A stretch of 64,000 bases of DNA from Bryobacteraceae bacterium. GTDB lineage: Bacteria > Acidobacteriota > Terriglobia > Bryobacterales > Bryobacteraceae. The stretch spans positions 1,124,501 through 1,188,500 of the forward strand of contig JAWKHH010000002.1 of the NCBI GenBank assembly GCA_041394945.1. Direction: 5' to 3'. The translations under genes were made by a program, and so were the position numbers. The notes under the pieces are model-generated. The model was not told the DNA's origin. It was given only the letters and a program-made list of their open reading frames with translations, and did not search any database. Shown here piece after piece: positions 56,430 to 64,000 of the stretch. The first letter of the stretch is position 1. Every line of letters starts with the position of its first letter.

Positions 56430-56485
56430 AATCGACCCTGCCCCGTCACGGCCGGGGCGGCAGCTCGCGCTGCCTGTCGTCGATT
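56430..56485 (-). ncRNA. candidate structured leader RNA (three-way junction) of the Oar-like receptor
   Basis: On the minus strand, a 7-bp closing stem AATCGAC/GTCGATT encloses two hairpins: GGCAGC-GCGA-GCTGCC (6 bp, GNRA tetraloop) and GCCCCG-GCCGTGA-CGGGGC (6 bp, 7-nt loop) with no base between them. The fold ends 7 nt upstream of the RBS AAGGGG of the receptor gene. All 19 pairs are Watson-Crick. I do not recognise a known riboswitch class. Structure is seen in sequence; transcription and function are inferred. Confidence 0.45.
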
Positions 56486-56541
56486 AGGATACCTTAGCCT
56501 GGGAGCGAAGAAAAGGGGATTCTTAAATTTCCTGTGACACG

Positions 56542-57021
56542 ATGGTTGATGTGACCACCGTCTACGCATCGGGCTGGACCCTGCGGGAGGCTGCCGGCGA
56601 GCTTTCCGGAATCCTCGACCGCAAGCAGGAACTACTCGCGATTGCAATGCCTTCCGCGCCACGGCCGGGCCGCGCCTGGACGCGTCAGCAGGAGCTCGGG
56701 CACCTCTGCGACAGCGCTTTGAACAACCTCCAACGGTTCGCCCGTCTTCAGATTCCCGCGCATCTCGAAGACGGCGTTTGGAGGGCCCAGGGCTACGCTC
56801 AGGATGACTGGGTCCGGGTGATGGACTACCAGAACCAGCCTTGGACCAGCGTCGTTGAGCTATGGTTCGCGCTCAACCGCCAAGTGCTGCGCCTGATGCG
56901 AAACGCGCCCGCCGAGGCTCTCGGCAACGCTTGGCTCTGCGGAGAGGAGCGCTTCACCCTGGAATGGCTGCTGGTGGACTACGTGGGCCACCAGCAGCAT
57001 CATCTCAAAAGCATCCTCTGA
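56542..57021 (+). CDS. DinB-family (DinB/DfsB-like) protein
   Basis: 159-aa four-helix-bundle protein of the DinB superfamily. The metal triad fits H54 (ELGHLCDSAL), H150 and H154 in the C-terminal YVGHQQHHLKSIL. Many family members are thiol-dependent S-transferases (bacillithiol, mycothiol) or have unknown roles; no catalytic claim is made. It lies alone between two receptor genes on the opposite strand, divergent from the first and convergent with the second. Confidence 0.87.
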   Translation: MVDVTTVYASGWTLREAAGELSGILDRKQELLAIAMPSAPRPGRAWTRQQELGHLCDSALNNLQRFARLQIPAHLEDGVWRAQGYAQDDWVRVMDYQNQPWTSVVELWFALNRQVLRLMRNAPAEALGNAWLCGEERFTLEWLLVDYVGHQQHHLKSIL

Positions 57022-57040
57022 GGGACGCTGCGACTCGGGA

Positions 57041-60000
57041 TCAGAAGCTCAGCTTGAGGCCGAACTGCATGATCCTCATGGGCGTTTGAATCGAGCGGAT
57101 CTCGCCGTTGCGGGAACCGTCCGGCGTCAACTGGTTCAGGTTCGAGAAGCTGATGCCGCCCGGATTGCCGAACCAAGGTGTGTTGAAGAAGTTGAACGCT
57201 TCCCAACGGAACTGGAGCCGGACATCCTCCTTGATGAAGAAGTTCTTGTACATCGAGAAGTCCAGGTTCTTCTGGCCCGGTCCGCGGAGGGTGTTGTAGC
57301 CGTTCGTGCCGATGCGGCAGAGGTCCGGCCGCGACGGCACCCGGCACGTCACCCGCTGATACGCCTGCGGGTTGTACCAGAGTTTCCGCGTCGGATTGCT
57401 CAGCTCCGGATTGCCGATGACGTCTGGCCGGACGGAGCCGTTGGGGAACGCCAGATCCGACGCCGCCTGCCCGATGGTGAACGGGAAGCCGGAGGAGAAC
57501 GTGATGATCCCGTTGGCTTGCCACCCGCCGAGCACCCACTTCGCCGGGCCGGTGATGTTCTGGCCGGGAAGCTCGTAAACGAAGTTGGTCACCAGCCGCT
57601 TGGTCTGGTCGAAGTTGAACAGTCCGCGGGAGCCGCGGCGATCGCGCGGGTTGGTGAGCTGCGCGCCTTCCTGGCCGCCATTCTCACCGTCGCCGTGGGC
57701 CTTGGCGTAGGTGAAGGCCGTTCCGAAGGTCAACCCGCGGGTCGCGCGCTTTTCGAACTTCATCTGGAGGCCGTGGTAGAAGGATTCTCCGAATGAATCG
57801 ATGTAGCGGATGCGGCCCACGCCTTGCACGCCTAACTGCGAGTTGGCGGCGTCGAAGAATTCCGGATAGGGCCGGTTCTGCTGGAGGAAGGTCGCCGCGG
57901 GCTGGATCGGGTCGTTCCAGTTGGCGACGCTGTTGCCGATGTGGGAGCCCTTGCTGCCGGCGTAGCCGATCGTGAAGGCGCTGCTCCACGGCAGTTCGCG
58001 CTGGATGTCGAAGCTCCATTTCCAAACGTCGCCGTCCACGTAGTCAGGCGGAAGGTACAGGACGTCGATCGGCCGCACGACGCGCTGGCCGGAGGTCTGC
58101 GTGAGGAACGGATCGTCGAGAGTGAGAACGTTGGTTCCCGGCGCGTAGCGCTGCGTCACCACCGAATAGTCGTTACCGTCGGCGCCATTCACCTGAACCG
58201 TCTGGCCGCGCGTCATCGAGGTCAGGTAGACCTGGCTGCCTGCCTTCGGCGGCATCAGGTTGAAAATGGTCCAGGTATTCACGTGGTTGATGTTGTCGAA
58301 CCACCCCGCGCCCGTGCGGATCACCCACTTCTCGGTGGGCCGGAAGGCGATTCCGATTCGCGGCATCGCGAAACGCACCTTGCGCTGCCGCGCCAGTTTG
58401 ACCGCGCCGGACTCATCCACCCGTTCCGGAAAGACATCCGGGATGACGGAGCCGTCCGGCTTCGTGTATCCGGCGCCGCGGCCGATCTCGGACCCAAGTC
58501 CGGGAATGTCGAGCGTGCGCCAGAGGCCCTGGGAATCCCTGGGGAAGCCGTTGTAGTCGAACCGCAGGCCGAAGTTGATGGTCAACCGGGACGTGACCTT
58601 CCAGTCGTCGTTGAAGTAGGCCCCGAACCGGTTCGCGCGCGGGTAGGTCAGCGGCAGGCCTTCCGGCGTTTGCGTCGTGGAGGGCCGCCCCATCAGGAAG
58701 CACGCGAGCGCGTACCCGCAGGTGTTGCCGGAGAATCCGAGCAGACCTTCCTCGAGATTCGCCGCGCCCCTCTCCATGGAGATCCGGTAGACCTCGGCTC
58801 CCATCTTCAGGTTGTGCTTGCCGCGGAACCACGAGACGTGGTTACCGATCTGGATGGTGTCCATGTTGTCGTAGCCGTTGCCGTTGGTGAGCTCCTGGAG
58901 CGTGAACGGCAGCCCGGTAAAACGGGGAATGCCGTGTTCGCGGGCCGTGAGCCGGCGGTTGCCGTCGGAGGGGATCAGGAACTGGCCGACGCCGAGCGCG
59001 TTCTGGTCAAACGAAGTGTTGTCCGTGCGCGGGTTCGACGTGAGGTCGTCGGAGATGTTGAACCCGACGCGGAGTTCGTTGATCATGAACGGACTGAAAG
59101 TGTGAATCCACTGCGTGGCGAGGTTGGTGACTTTCGAGTTCACGAACACGGGCAGATTGGGGTTGATGTTGGCCCGGGTGAGATCGGACCGGTCCCAGGC
59201 CAGGCGCGCGAACACGCGGTCCGTATCGGAGAAGTTGTGATCCACGCGCGCGAAATAGGTGTTCACGTTCACCGGCTGGGATACGGCCGCGCGGGCGGTG
59301 AAGTCGAGCGGATCCTGCTGCACGAACTGCGCCCGGGGAACGAATTGATCGAGCACGTTCAAAGCGCCCGGGTGCAGACGGGACCGGGGAATCGTGTTGT
59401 TCGGCAGCGGCACTCCGGTGTCCGGATCCCAGATGACCGTCGGCCGCACGAACGTGTTGTTAGCGGTATAACCGGCCTGGATCCGGGAGAAATCGCCGTT
59501 GCGGAATTCGTCGAGCGGCCACACGGCCGTTTGAACCTGACCCTGCCGCGTCCGGCGCGCCTCGTAGTTGAAGGCCCAGAACGTCTTGTTCCGGCCGTCG
59601 TAGAGTTTCGGAATGTACACGGGGCCGCTCAGCACCAGCCCGAACTGATTCTGGCGCAGCGTGTTCTTCTTCAGCCGCTCGGCGCCAGCCGGGCGCTCGA
59701 AGTTCAGAAAGTAGTTCTCGGCATCGAAGACGTCGTTGCGGAGGAAGTTGAACAGCGTGCCCCGGAGCTGGTTGGTGCCGCTCTTCATCGTGATCGAGAC
59801 CTGCGCCCCGCCGCCGAATCCGTACTCGGCCGAATAGGCGTTGGTCTGGATCTTGAACTCCTCGATCGCCTCAATGGACGGCACAAAGTTGGTGATGTGG
59901 ATGCGCGGGTCCTTGGCGTCCACGCCGTCGAGCGACACAACCTGGTGGATTTCGCGCTGACCGTTCGCGCTCACCGAAAAGCCCTGCCCCGGAATCGGGA

Positions 60001-60514
60001 ATCCCGACGATCCGTCGGCGCGTCCGGTACGGGCGCCGAACTGCACACCGGGCACCAACACGGCCAGGTTCTGCATGTTGCGCCCGTTGAGGGGAAGCTC
60101 AACGATCCGGCGATTTTCGATAACGCCGCCTGTCGTCGCATTCTCCGTGTTGAGCAGGATGCCGGAAGCGGCGACTTCCACGACTTCCGTCACCGCGCCC
60201 ACCTCGAGGCTGAAGTTCACTCGAACCTGGGCCGCCGTTTCCACGCGGATGTTCCGGGCCTCCTCGGTCTTGAATCCCTGCATCTCCGCTCGAACCTGGT
60301 AGTTGCCCACCTGCACGAGCGGAAATGTGTAATTGCCTGTCTCATTGGTTTCGGCGGATCGTGCGATCCCCGTATCGATATTGGTGACGGTGACCCGGGC
60401 GCCCGATACCACTAGGCCCGAGGTGTCCATGACGATGCCCTGAATCGACTGCGTGGTGGACTGGGCGAATGCGGCTGCTGTGATGAATACAAACAGACCG
60501 GCCAAACGGGTCAT
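57041..60514 (-). CDS. Oar-like TonB-dependent receptor with carboxypeptidase-regulatory domain (paralogue 2)
   Basis: 1157-aa receptor with the same layout as its neighbour: signal peptide (MTRLAGLFVFITAAAFAQ), CarboxypepD_reg-like domain (IQGIVMDTSGLVVSGARVT), plug (LPLNGRNMQNLAVLVPGVQ, VSLDGVDAKDPRI) and barrel ending MRIMQFGLKLSF. Many segments are shared between the two proteins, for example TNAYSAE, DYVDGDVWKWSFDIQREL and HGDGENGGQEGA, so they arose by duplication. The GGAGG RBS (60522-60526) lies 7 nt from the ATG and inside an inverted repeat. Ligand unknown; large Oar-like receptors are thought to import polymer fragments. Confidence 0.94.
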   Translation of the reverse strand: MTRLAGLFVFITAAAFAQSTTQSIQGIVMDTSGLVVSGARVTVTNIDTGIARSAETNETGNYTFPLVQVGNYQVRAEMQGFKTEEARNIRVETAAQVRVNFSLEVGAVTEVVEVAASGILLNTENATTGGVIENRRIVELPLNGRNMQNLAVLVPGVQFGARTGRADGSSGFPIPGQGFSVSANGQREIHQVVSLDGVDAKDPRIHITNFVPSIEAIEEFKIQTNAYSAEYGFGGGAQVSITMKSGTNQLRGTLFNFLRNDVFDAENYFLNFERPAGAERLKKNTLRQNQFGLVLSGPVYIPKLYDGRNKTFWAFNYEARRTRQGQVQTAVWPLDEFRNGDFSRIQAGYTANNTFVRPTVIWDPDTGVPLPNNTIPRSRLHPGALNVLDQFVPRAQFVQQDPLDFTARAAVSQPVNVNTYFARVDHNFSDTDRVFARLAWDRSDLTRANINPNLPVFVNSKVTNLATQWIHTFSPFMINELRVGFNISDDLTSNPRTDNTSFDQNALGVGQFLIPSDGNRRLTAREHGIPRFTGLPFTLQELTNGNGYDNMDTIQIGNHVSWFRGKHNLKMGAEVYRISMERGAANLEEGLLGFSGNTCGYALACFLMGRPSTTQTPEGLPLTYPRANRFGAYFNDDWKVTSRLTINFGLRFDYNGFPRDSQGLWRTLDIPGLGSEIGRGAGYTKPDGSVIPDVFPERVDESGAVKLARQRKVRFAMPRIGIAFRPTEKWVIRTGAGWFDNINHVNTWTIFNLMPPKAGSQVYLTSMTRGQTVQVNGADGNDYSVVTQRYAPGTNVLTLDDPFLTQTSGQRVVRPIDVLYLPPDYVDGDVWKWSFDIQRELPWSSAFTIGYAGSKGSHIGNSVANWNDPIQPAATFLQQNRPYPEFFDAANSQLGVQGVGRIRYIDSFGESFYHGLQMKFEKRATRGLTFGTAFTYAKAHGDGENGGQEGAQLTNPRDRRGSRGLFNFDQTKRLVTNFVYELPGQNITGPAKWVLGGWQANGIITFSSGFPFTIGQAASDLAFPNGSVRPDVIGNPELSNPTRKLWYNPQAYQRVTCRVPSRPDLCRIGTNGYNTLRGPGQKNLDFSMYKNFFIKEDVRLQFRWEAFNFFNTPWFGNPGGISFSNLNQLTPDGSRNGEIRSIQTPMRIMQFGLKLSF

Positions 60515-60522
60515 AAGCGAAC

Positions 60523-60588
60523 CTCCATGAAGATTGATCGGAATTAATCCGTGGCTAGAATTGTATCAGACCTTTAATCTTCGTGGAG
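60523..60588 (-). promoter_or_regulatory. leader inverted repeat covering the ribosome-binding site
   Basis: Inverted repeat of 13 bp with one mismatch: arm 1 at 60523-60535 and arm 2 at 60576-60588, with an inner CGGA-ATTAA-TCCG hairpin (60539-60551). On the minus-strand leader the downstream arm contains most of the GGAGG RBS of the receptor gene, so pairing would hide it. A TACAAT in the loop could instead be a promoter element, in which case the repeat would act on DNA. Confidence 0.4.
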
Positions 60589-60602
60589 CCGCCCCCCCGC
60601 GA

Positions 60603-61049
60603 TCACTTCCCAAATTGATCCAGGTGATGGTTTAAGTGCTTGTGAATCAACACTCCGACGTCATCATTCGTCAACTGCCCGAAAGCCGGGTGCGGCGAGA
60701 ACGGGCCCTGCCGGTTCCGCTCGGCGATCCTCCCCAATGCGTCGCGCAGCTTGCCGACGAGGGCGGGGAAGTCCCCTTCAGGGGGGGCGAGCAGTTCGGG
60801 AGCCGTGGGGGCGCCTTTTGGAAACGGCAGCCAGTAGATCACTGCATGCCGGATGAGTCCGACCTTGAGGATCGAGGATGTCGGCGGTGTCAACGTGAGC
60901 TCGTCGAGGAAGGCCCGGATCGATCCGAGGCAGTGCTGAACCATCTGGGGGGCGTTGAACTTGCCCCATTTCGGCTTTGAGTCGGCGCTCAATGCCTCAA
61001 ACCGCGTCATGAGCGACGCTCTTGCGGTATCGTCCCAAAGGGTTTTCAT
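60603..61049 (-). CDS. DUF1569 (DinB-like) family protein
   Basis: 148-aa protein of the DUF1569 family, related to the DinB four-helix bundle. Motifs: KWGKFNAPQMVQHCLGSI (H in helix 2) and the C-terminal HPAFGQLTNDDVGVLIHKHLNHHLDQFG, with the paired histidines of the metal site. The ATG at 61049 is chosen because it precedes the family's opening segment; the open frame to 61343 lies antisense to the carbonic-anhydrase gene. Function unknown. Divergent from that gene with 33 nt between starts. Confidence 0.87.
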   Translation of the reverse strand: MKTLWDDTARASLMTRFEALSADSKPKWGKFNAPQMVQHCLGSIRAFLDELTLTPPTSSILKVGLIRHAVIYWLPFPKGAPTAPELLAPPEGDFPALVGKLRDALGRIAERNRQGPFSPHPAFGQLTNDDVGVLIHKHLNHHLDQFGK

Positions 61050-61082
61050 GACCCATATGTTACTCTGAATAGACTCTGCGCC

Positions 61083-61595
61083 ATGATTCGAGCATTCCGG
61101 GGCAAGGTCCCGCAGATTGCCCCCTCCGCCTACGTTGACCCGAGCGCCCAGGTGATCGGCGATGTCGTTCTCGGCGAGCGCGCGAGTGTCTGGCCGAATG
61201 TCTCTATCCGCGGTGACGTCCACTCCATCCGCATCGGCGACGAATCCAACATTCAGGACAACTCCGTGCTCCACGCCGACTTCCCGGATTTCCCCTTGAA
61301 TATCGGCAACCGCGTCACCGTCGGCCATTCCGTGGTGCTCCACGGGTGCACGATCGGCGACGGGGCTCTGATCGGAATCGGGGCCATCGTGCTAAATGGA
61401 GCCAACATCGGCGAGGGTTCGGTGATCGCGGCTGGGGCCGTGGTGGCCGAGGGCGCCCAGATTCCCGCCTACAGCATGGTGATGGGCGTGCCGGGCAAGA
61501 TCCGGCGCGAAGTCACGCCGGAAGAGCGCGAGCGCTTCCGCGTCAACGCCGACCACTATCTCGAACTCTGCGACGATTACCGGAAGCCGGAATGA
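61083..61595 (+). CDS. gamma-class carbonic anhydrase-like protein
   Basis: 170-aa left-handed beta-helix protein with hexapeptide repeats (VIGDVVLGERASVWPNV, IGDGALIGIGAIVLNG). The three zinc histidines of the gamma-CA family are at H64, H82 and H87 (SVLHADF; GHSVVLHG). YdbC/PaaY-like members share this pattern, and carbonic anhydrase activity is not certain for them. The stop overlaps the hisS start (ATGA), so the two are translationally coupled. Confidence 0.91.
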   Translation: MIRAFRGKVPQIAPSAYVDPSAQVIGDVVLGERASVWPNVSIRGDVHSIRIGDESNIQDNSVLHADFPDFPLNIGNRVTVGHSVVLHGCTIGDGALIGIGAIVLNGANIGEGSVIAAGAVVAEGAQIPAYSMVMGVPGKIRREVTPEERERFRVNADHYLELCDDYRKPE

Positions 61596-62848
61596 GCAAG
61601 ACCGCCGTGCGGGCCGTGAAGGGCGCCCGCGACATCCTACCCCCTTCGAGCGCCGTCTGGAATCACGTGGAGCGCGTGGCCCGCGACGTATTCCGCGCCT
61701 ACAACTACCAGGAGATCCGCACGCCGATCTTCGAGGAAACGCAATTGTTCGCGCGCGGCGTCGGCGAGGAGACCGACATCGTCGGCAAGGAGATGTACAC
61801 CTTCGACGATAAGGACGGAACCTCGCTGACGCTTCGTCCGGAGAACACGGCTTCGGTGATCCGCGCCTATATCGAGCACCGGCTCGATCAGCAGCCGGGC
61901 ATCCAGAAGCTCTACTACATCGGCCCGATGTTCCGCCGCGAACGCCCGCAGAAGGGACGCTATCGGCAGTTCTATCAGATCGGCGCGGAGGCCATCGGCA
62001 GCGACTCGCCAGCCGTTGACGCCGAAGTGATCGTCATGGTCGCCGAGGTCCTGGACCGCTGCGGCCTTGCCGGTTCCGCGATCCTGCTGAACTCGGTCGG
62101 CTGCCGGGAATGCCGGCCGCGATTCACGGCGGCGCTGCGCGAAGCGTTGAAGGATTCCGCCGCAAGCTTATGCGGAGACTGCCAGCGCCGCGCCGAGACG
62201 AATCCGCTGCGCGTGCTCGATTGCAAGGTCCCGCAGGACCAGCCCGTGATCGACGCGCTGCCCTCGATCCTGGACCACCTCTGCGACGGCTGCCGGGCTC
62301 ATTTCGAAACGGTCCGGGAGATGCTTACCGATCGCGGCATCGCCTTCGAAGTGCGTCCGCGGCTGGTTCGCGGTCTCGACTACTACACGCGCACCACTTT
62401 CGAATTCCAGCACGGAGCGCTCGGCGCGCAGAATTCCATCCTCGGCGGCGGCCGCTACGACGGGCTCGCGGAAGACCTCGGTTCGCGGGTCCCCGCGCCG
62501 GGCATCGGATTTTCGATCGGCGAGGACCGGCTTGTGATGTCGCTCGAGGAAACCGCGCCGGAATCCAACCGCCACACGCTGGACCTATACGTCGCGCCCA
62601 TGGGCGCTGCGGCGCTCCGTCACTGCGCCGGACTCGCCTGGGAGCTGCGGCGCCAAGGCGCCGTCGTCGAACTCGGGGCCGACGCGAAGCTCAAGCGGGC
62701 CATGGAACTCGCCAACAAGCTCGGCGCGCGATATGTCCTCCTGGTGGGCGAGAATGAGATGAACGCTGGCGCCTACGGCCTCAAGGACATGGCATCCGGC
62801 GAACAAATCACCGTCGACCGCGCCGGCCTGCTCGCTCGATTCAACTAG
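61592..62848 (+). CDS. hisS: histidine--tRNA ligase
   Basis: 418-aa class II synthetase. Motif 1 lies around the N-terminus (VKGARDILPP, YQEIRTPIFEE), motif 2 in FRRERPQKGRYRQFYQIG, the His-specific motif in RGLDYYTRTTFEF, and motif 3 in GIGFSIGEDRLVM. The C-terminal anticodon-binding domain (about residues 320-418) contains LDLYVAPMG. Cysteine pairs (CRECR, CGDC, CDGC) in the insertion domain look like a zinc site. Start ATG 61592 overlaps the carbonic-anhydrase stop. Confidence 0.97.
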   Translation: MSKTAVRAVKGARDILPPSSAVWNHVERVARDVFRAYNYQEIRTPIFEETQLFARGVGEETDIVGKEMYTFDDKDGTSLTLRPENTASVIRAYIEHRLDQQPGIQKLYYIGPMFRRERPQKGRYRQFYQIGAEAIGSDSPAVDAEVIVMVAEVLDRCGLAGSAILLNSVGCRECRPRFTAALREALKDSAASLCGDCQRRAETNPLRVLDCKVPQDQPVIDALPSILDHLCDGCRAHFETVREMLTDRGIAFEVRPRLVRGLDYYTRTTFEFQHGALGAQNSILGGGRYDGLAEDLGSRVPAPGIGFSIGEDRLVMSLEETAPESNRHTLDLYVAPMGAAALRHCAGLAWELRRQGAVVELGADAKLKRAMELANKLGARYVLLVGENEMNAGAYGLKDMASGEQITVDRAGLLARFN

Positions 62849-62864
62849 TCTGGCTGAAACACAT

Positions 62865-64000
62865 ATGGAAACCTCCGTACCTTTGGATTTTCTCGGCGAA
62901 CTTCGCCGGACGCACAACTGCGGCGAACTTCGCGCGTCGGACGCCGGCAGCCGCGCGCTCCTGATGGGCTGGGTGCATCGCCGGCGCGATCTCGGCGGCG
63001 TCGTGTTCGTCCATCTCCGGGACCGCTGGGGCGTTACGCAGGCCGTCTTCCACGAAGATGTCGCGCCGGAGGTTCACGCCAAAGCCGAGATGATTCGCCC
63101 CGAATACGTCGTCGCCGTCGAGGGCCACGTCGAGAAGCGTTCGGCCGAGACCATCAACTCGAACATCCCCAGCGGGGAAGTGGAAGTGGTGGTCGAAAAG
63201 GTCTGGATCCTGAACGAATCGCGCACGCCGCCGTTCCCGATGGAAGATTCCGTCGACGTCAGCGAGGAGGCGCGCCTCAAGTACCGCTACGTAGACCTCC
63301 GCCGCCCGCGGATGCAGCGCAACATCATCCTGCGGTCGGAAGCGGCCTTCGTCACCCGCCAGTGTCTCTACGAGCAGGGCTTCCTCGAAATCGAGACGCC
63401 ATTCATGACGCGGTCGACGCCCGAAGGCGCCCGCGACTATCTGGTCCCCTCGCGCGTCAATCCCGGAACTTGCTACGCGCTGCCGCAATCGCCGCAGATC
63501 TTCAAGCAGTTGCTCATGATCTCCGGCTACGACAAGTACTTCCAGATCGTCCGTTGCTTCCGCGACGAAGACCTCCGCGCCGACCGCCAGCCCGAGTTCA
63601 CGCAGATCGACCTCGAGATCTCGTTCCCGCAGCAGGAACGCGTTTTCGAAGCGATTGAGCCGCTGATGCAGCGGCTATGCAAGCTGGTTGGGGTCGACAT
63701 CGCCGCGCCGTTCCCGCGCATGACCTACGACGAAGCCATGCGCGCCTACGGCACCGACAAGCCTGAGATGCGGCTGCCGCCGTTCCACATCGTCACCGAT
63801 CTGTTCGCGGGCGCGGGCCTCGTGGCCGCGGAGAGCCCGCTCGTCGCTATCCACATTCCGAAGACCGGAGCGCTCTCGCGCCGGGAACGCGACGAACTCA
63901 AGGCTGCCGGCCAGGAACTCGGCCTCCGCGTTTTCGACGACGCCAAGCGCCTGGAACGCGATTTCCCGGAAGCGATGGCCGCGGTCCGGCAGCGCAGCGG
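62865..64000 (+). CDS. aspS: aspartate--tRNA ligase, 5' part (3' end outside window)
   Basis: Class II synthetase beginning ATG 62865 and open to the right edge, so only about the first 378 codons are visible. N-terminal OB-fold anticodon-binding domain (about residues 20-110; GWVHRRRDLGGVVFVHLRDRWG), RYVDLRRP linker (motif 1 region), TPEGARDYLVPSRV, LPQSPQIFKQLLM, and motif 2 around FRDEDLRADRQPEFTQID. The bacterial GAD insert has begun at the edge. Lies 16 nt after hisS, probably co-transcribed. Whether it is a discriminating or non-discriminating enzyme cannot be told here. Confidence 0.96.
   Translation, partial: METSVPLDFLGELRRTHNCGELRASDAGSRALLMGWVHRRRDLGGVVFVHLRDRWGVTQAVFHEDVAPEVHAKAEMIRPEYVVAVEGHVEKRSAETINSNIPSGEVEVVVEKVWILNESRTPPFPMEDSVDVSEEARLKYRYVDLRRPRMQRNIILRSEAAFVTRQCLYEQGFLEIETPFMTRSTPEGARDYLVPSRVNPGTCYALPQSPQIFKQLLMISGYDKYFQIVRCFRDEDLRADRQPEFTQIDLEISFPQQERVFEAIEPLMQRLCKLVGVDIAAPFPRMTYDEAMRAYGTDKPEMRLPPFHIVTDLFAGAGLVAAESPLVAIHIPKTGALSRRERDELKAAGQELGLRVFDDAKRLERDFPEAMAAVRQRS

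Noticed and set aside
57941..60415. 824-codon open frame antisense to the second Oar-like receptor (and a 463-codon one at 54688-56079 in the first)
   Set aside because: Both lie wholly inside well-supported receptors on the other strand; long antisense frames are expected in GC-rich DNA. Translations are low-complexity and have no RBS or domain pattern.

Overview
The window reads as a chromosomal segment of an Acidobacteriota bacterium, most likely of the Bryobacterales/Solibacteraceae group. The reasons are the GC-rich sequence, two very large Oar-like TonB-dependent receptors with carboxypeptidase-regulatory N-termini, a DUF1549/DUF1553 cytochrome protein paired with a DUF1501 protein, many secreted hydrolases and quinoproteins, and a tmRNA whose tag reads ANTQFAYAA. 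This placement is inference from gene content. No rRNA, tRNA, CRISPR array, insertion sequence or complete prophage was seen.

Layout. 1-2106: C-terminal part of an RHS/YD-repeat protein, cut by the left edge and ending 8 nt from the 3' end of a divergent tmRNA gene (2115-2464). 2536-4039: a secreted metallo-beta-lactamase-fold hydrolase and ClpS. 4046-13319: a long minus-strand run (S9 peptidase, OsmC, DUF1080, a DUF5060/DUF4038 glycosidase-like protein, TsaB, AI-2E-type exporter, HupE-like membrane protein, M28 peptidase). 13362-23009: a plus-strand run (DUF58, TonB receptor, DUF4440-like, DUF2277, DUF1549/1553, DUF1501, alpha/beta hydrolase, GntR regulator). 23011-26129: FolC, an APC permease and a gluconate-dehydrogenase subunit-3-like protein on the minus strand. 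26218-29108: ECF sigma factor, a small unknown protein, a glucuronokinase-like GHMP kinase, Dtd, and a small basic protein.

29178-32338: a nickel module. nikMN-nikQ-nikO on the minus strand faces nikR-acpS on the plus strand, with a candidate NikR operator between them. 32405-36696: M20 amidohydrolase, a beta-propeller protein with inserted EF-hands, and a sulfatase. 36704-41064: a flavin amine-oxidase-like protein, an ArsS-like radical SAM protein, and a CxxCH/toroid/ankyrin fusion. 41068-48068 (minus): PQQ alcohol dehydrogenase, di-heme cytochrome c, a membrane-anchored beta-propeller, a hydroxyacid dehydrogenase, an unknown protein and a DUF5009 acyltransferase, together resembling a periplasmic oxidation module. 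48113-49759: secreted beta-helix protein. 49760-51177: a phage-type terminase large subunit split into separate nuclease and ATPase genes, with no other phage genes. 51346-60514: two paralogous Oar-like receptors, one followed by a tannase/feruloyl esterase, with a DinB protein between them. 60603-64000: DUF1569 protein, gamma carbonic anhydrase, HisS, and AspS cut by the right edge.

The theme is a free-living heterotroph scavenging plant or soil polymers: receptors, tannase, glycosidase-like proteins, sulfatase, peptidases and periplasmic quinoproteins, set among housekeeping genes (tmRNA, ClpS, TsaB, FolC, Dtd, AcpS, HisS, AspS). The least explained signals are a three-way-junction RNA fold in the leader of one receptor, a Shine-Dalgarno-covering inverted repeat in the leader of its paralogue, the orphan split terminase, and the cytochrome/toroid/ankyrin fusion. 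No wholly new multi-gene system could be demonstrated from sequence alone.
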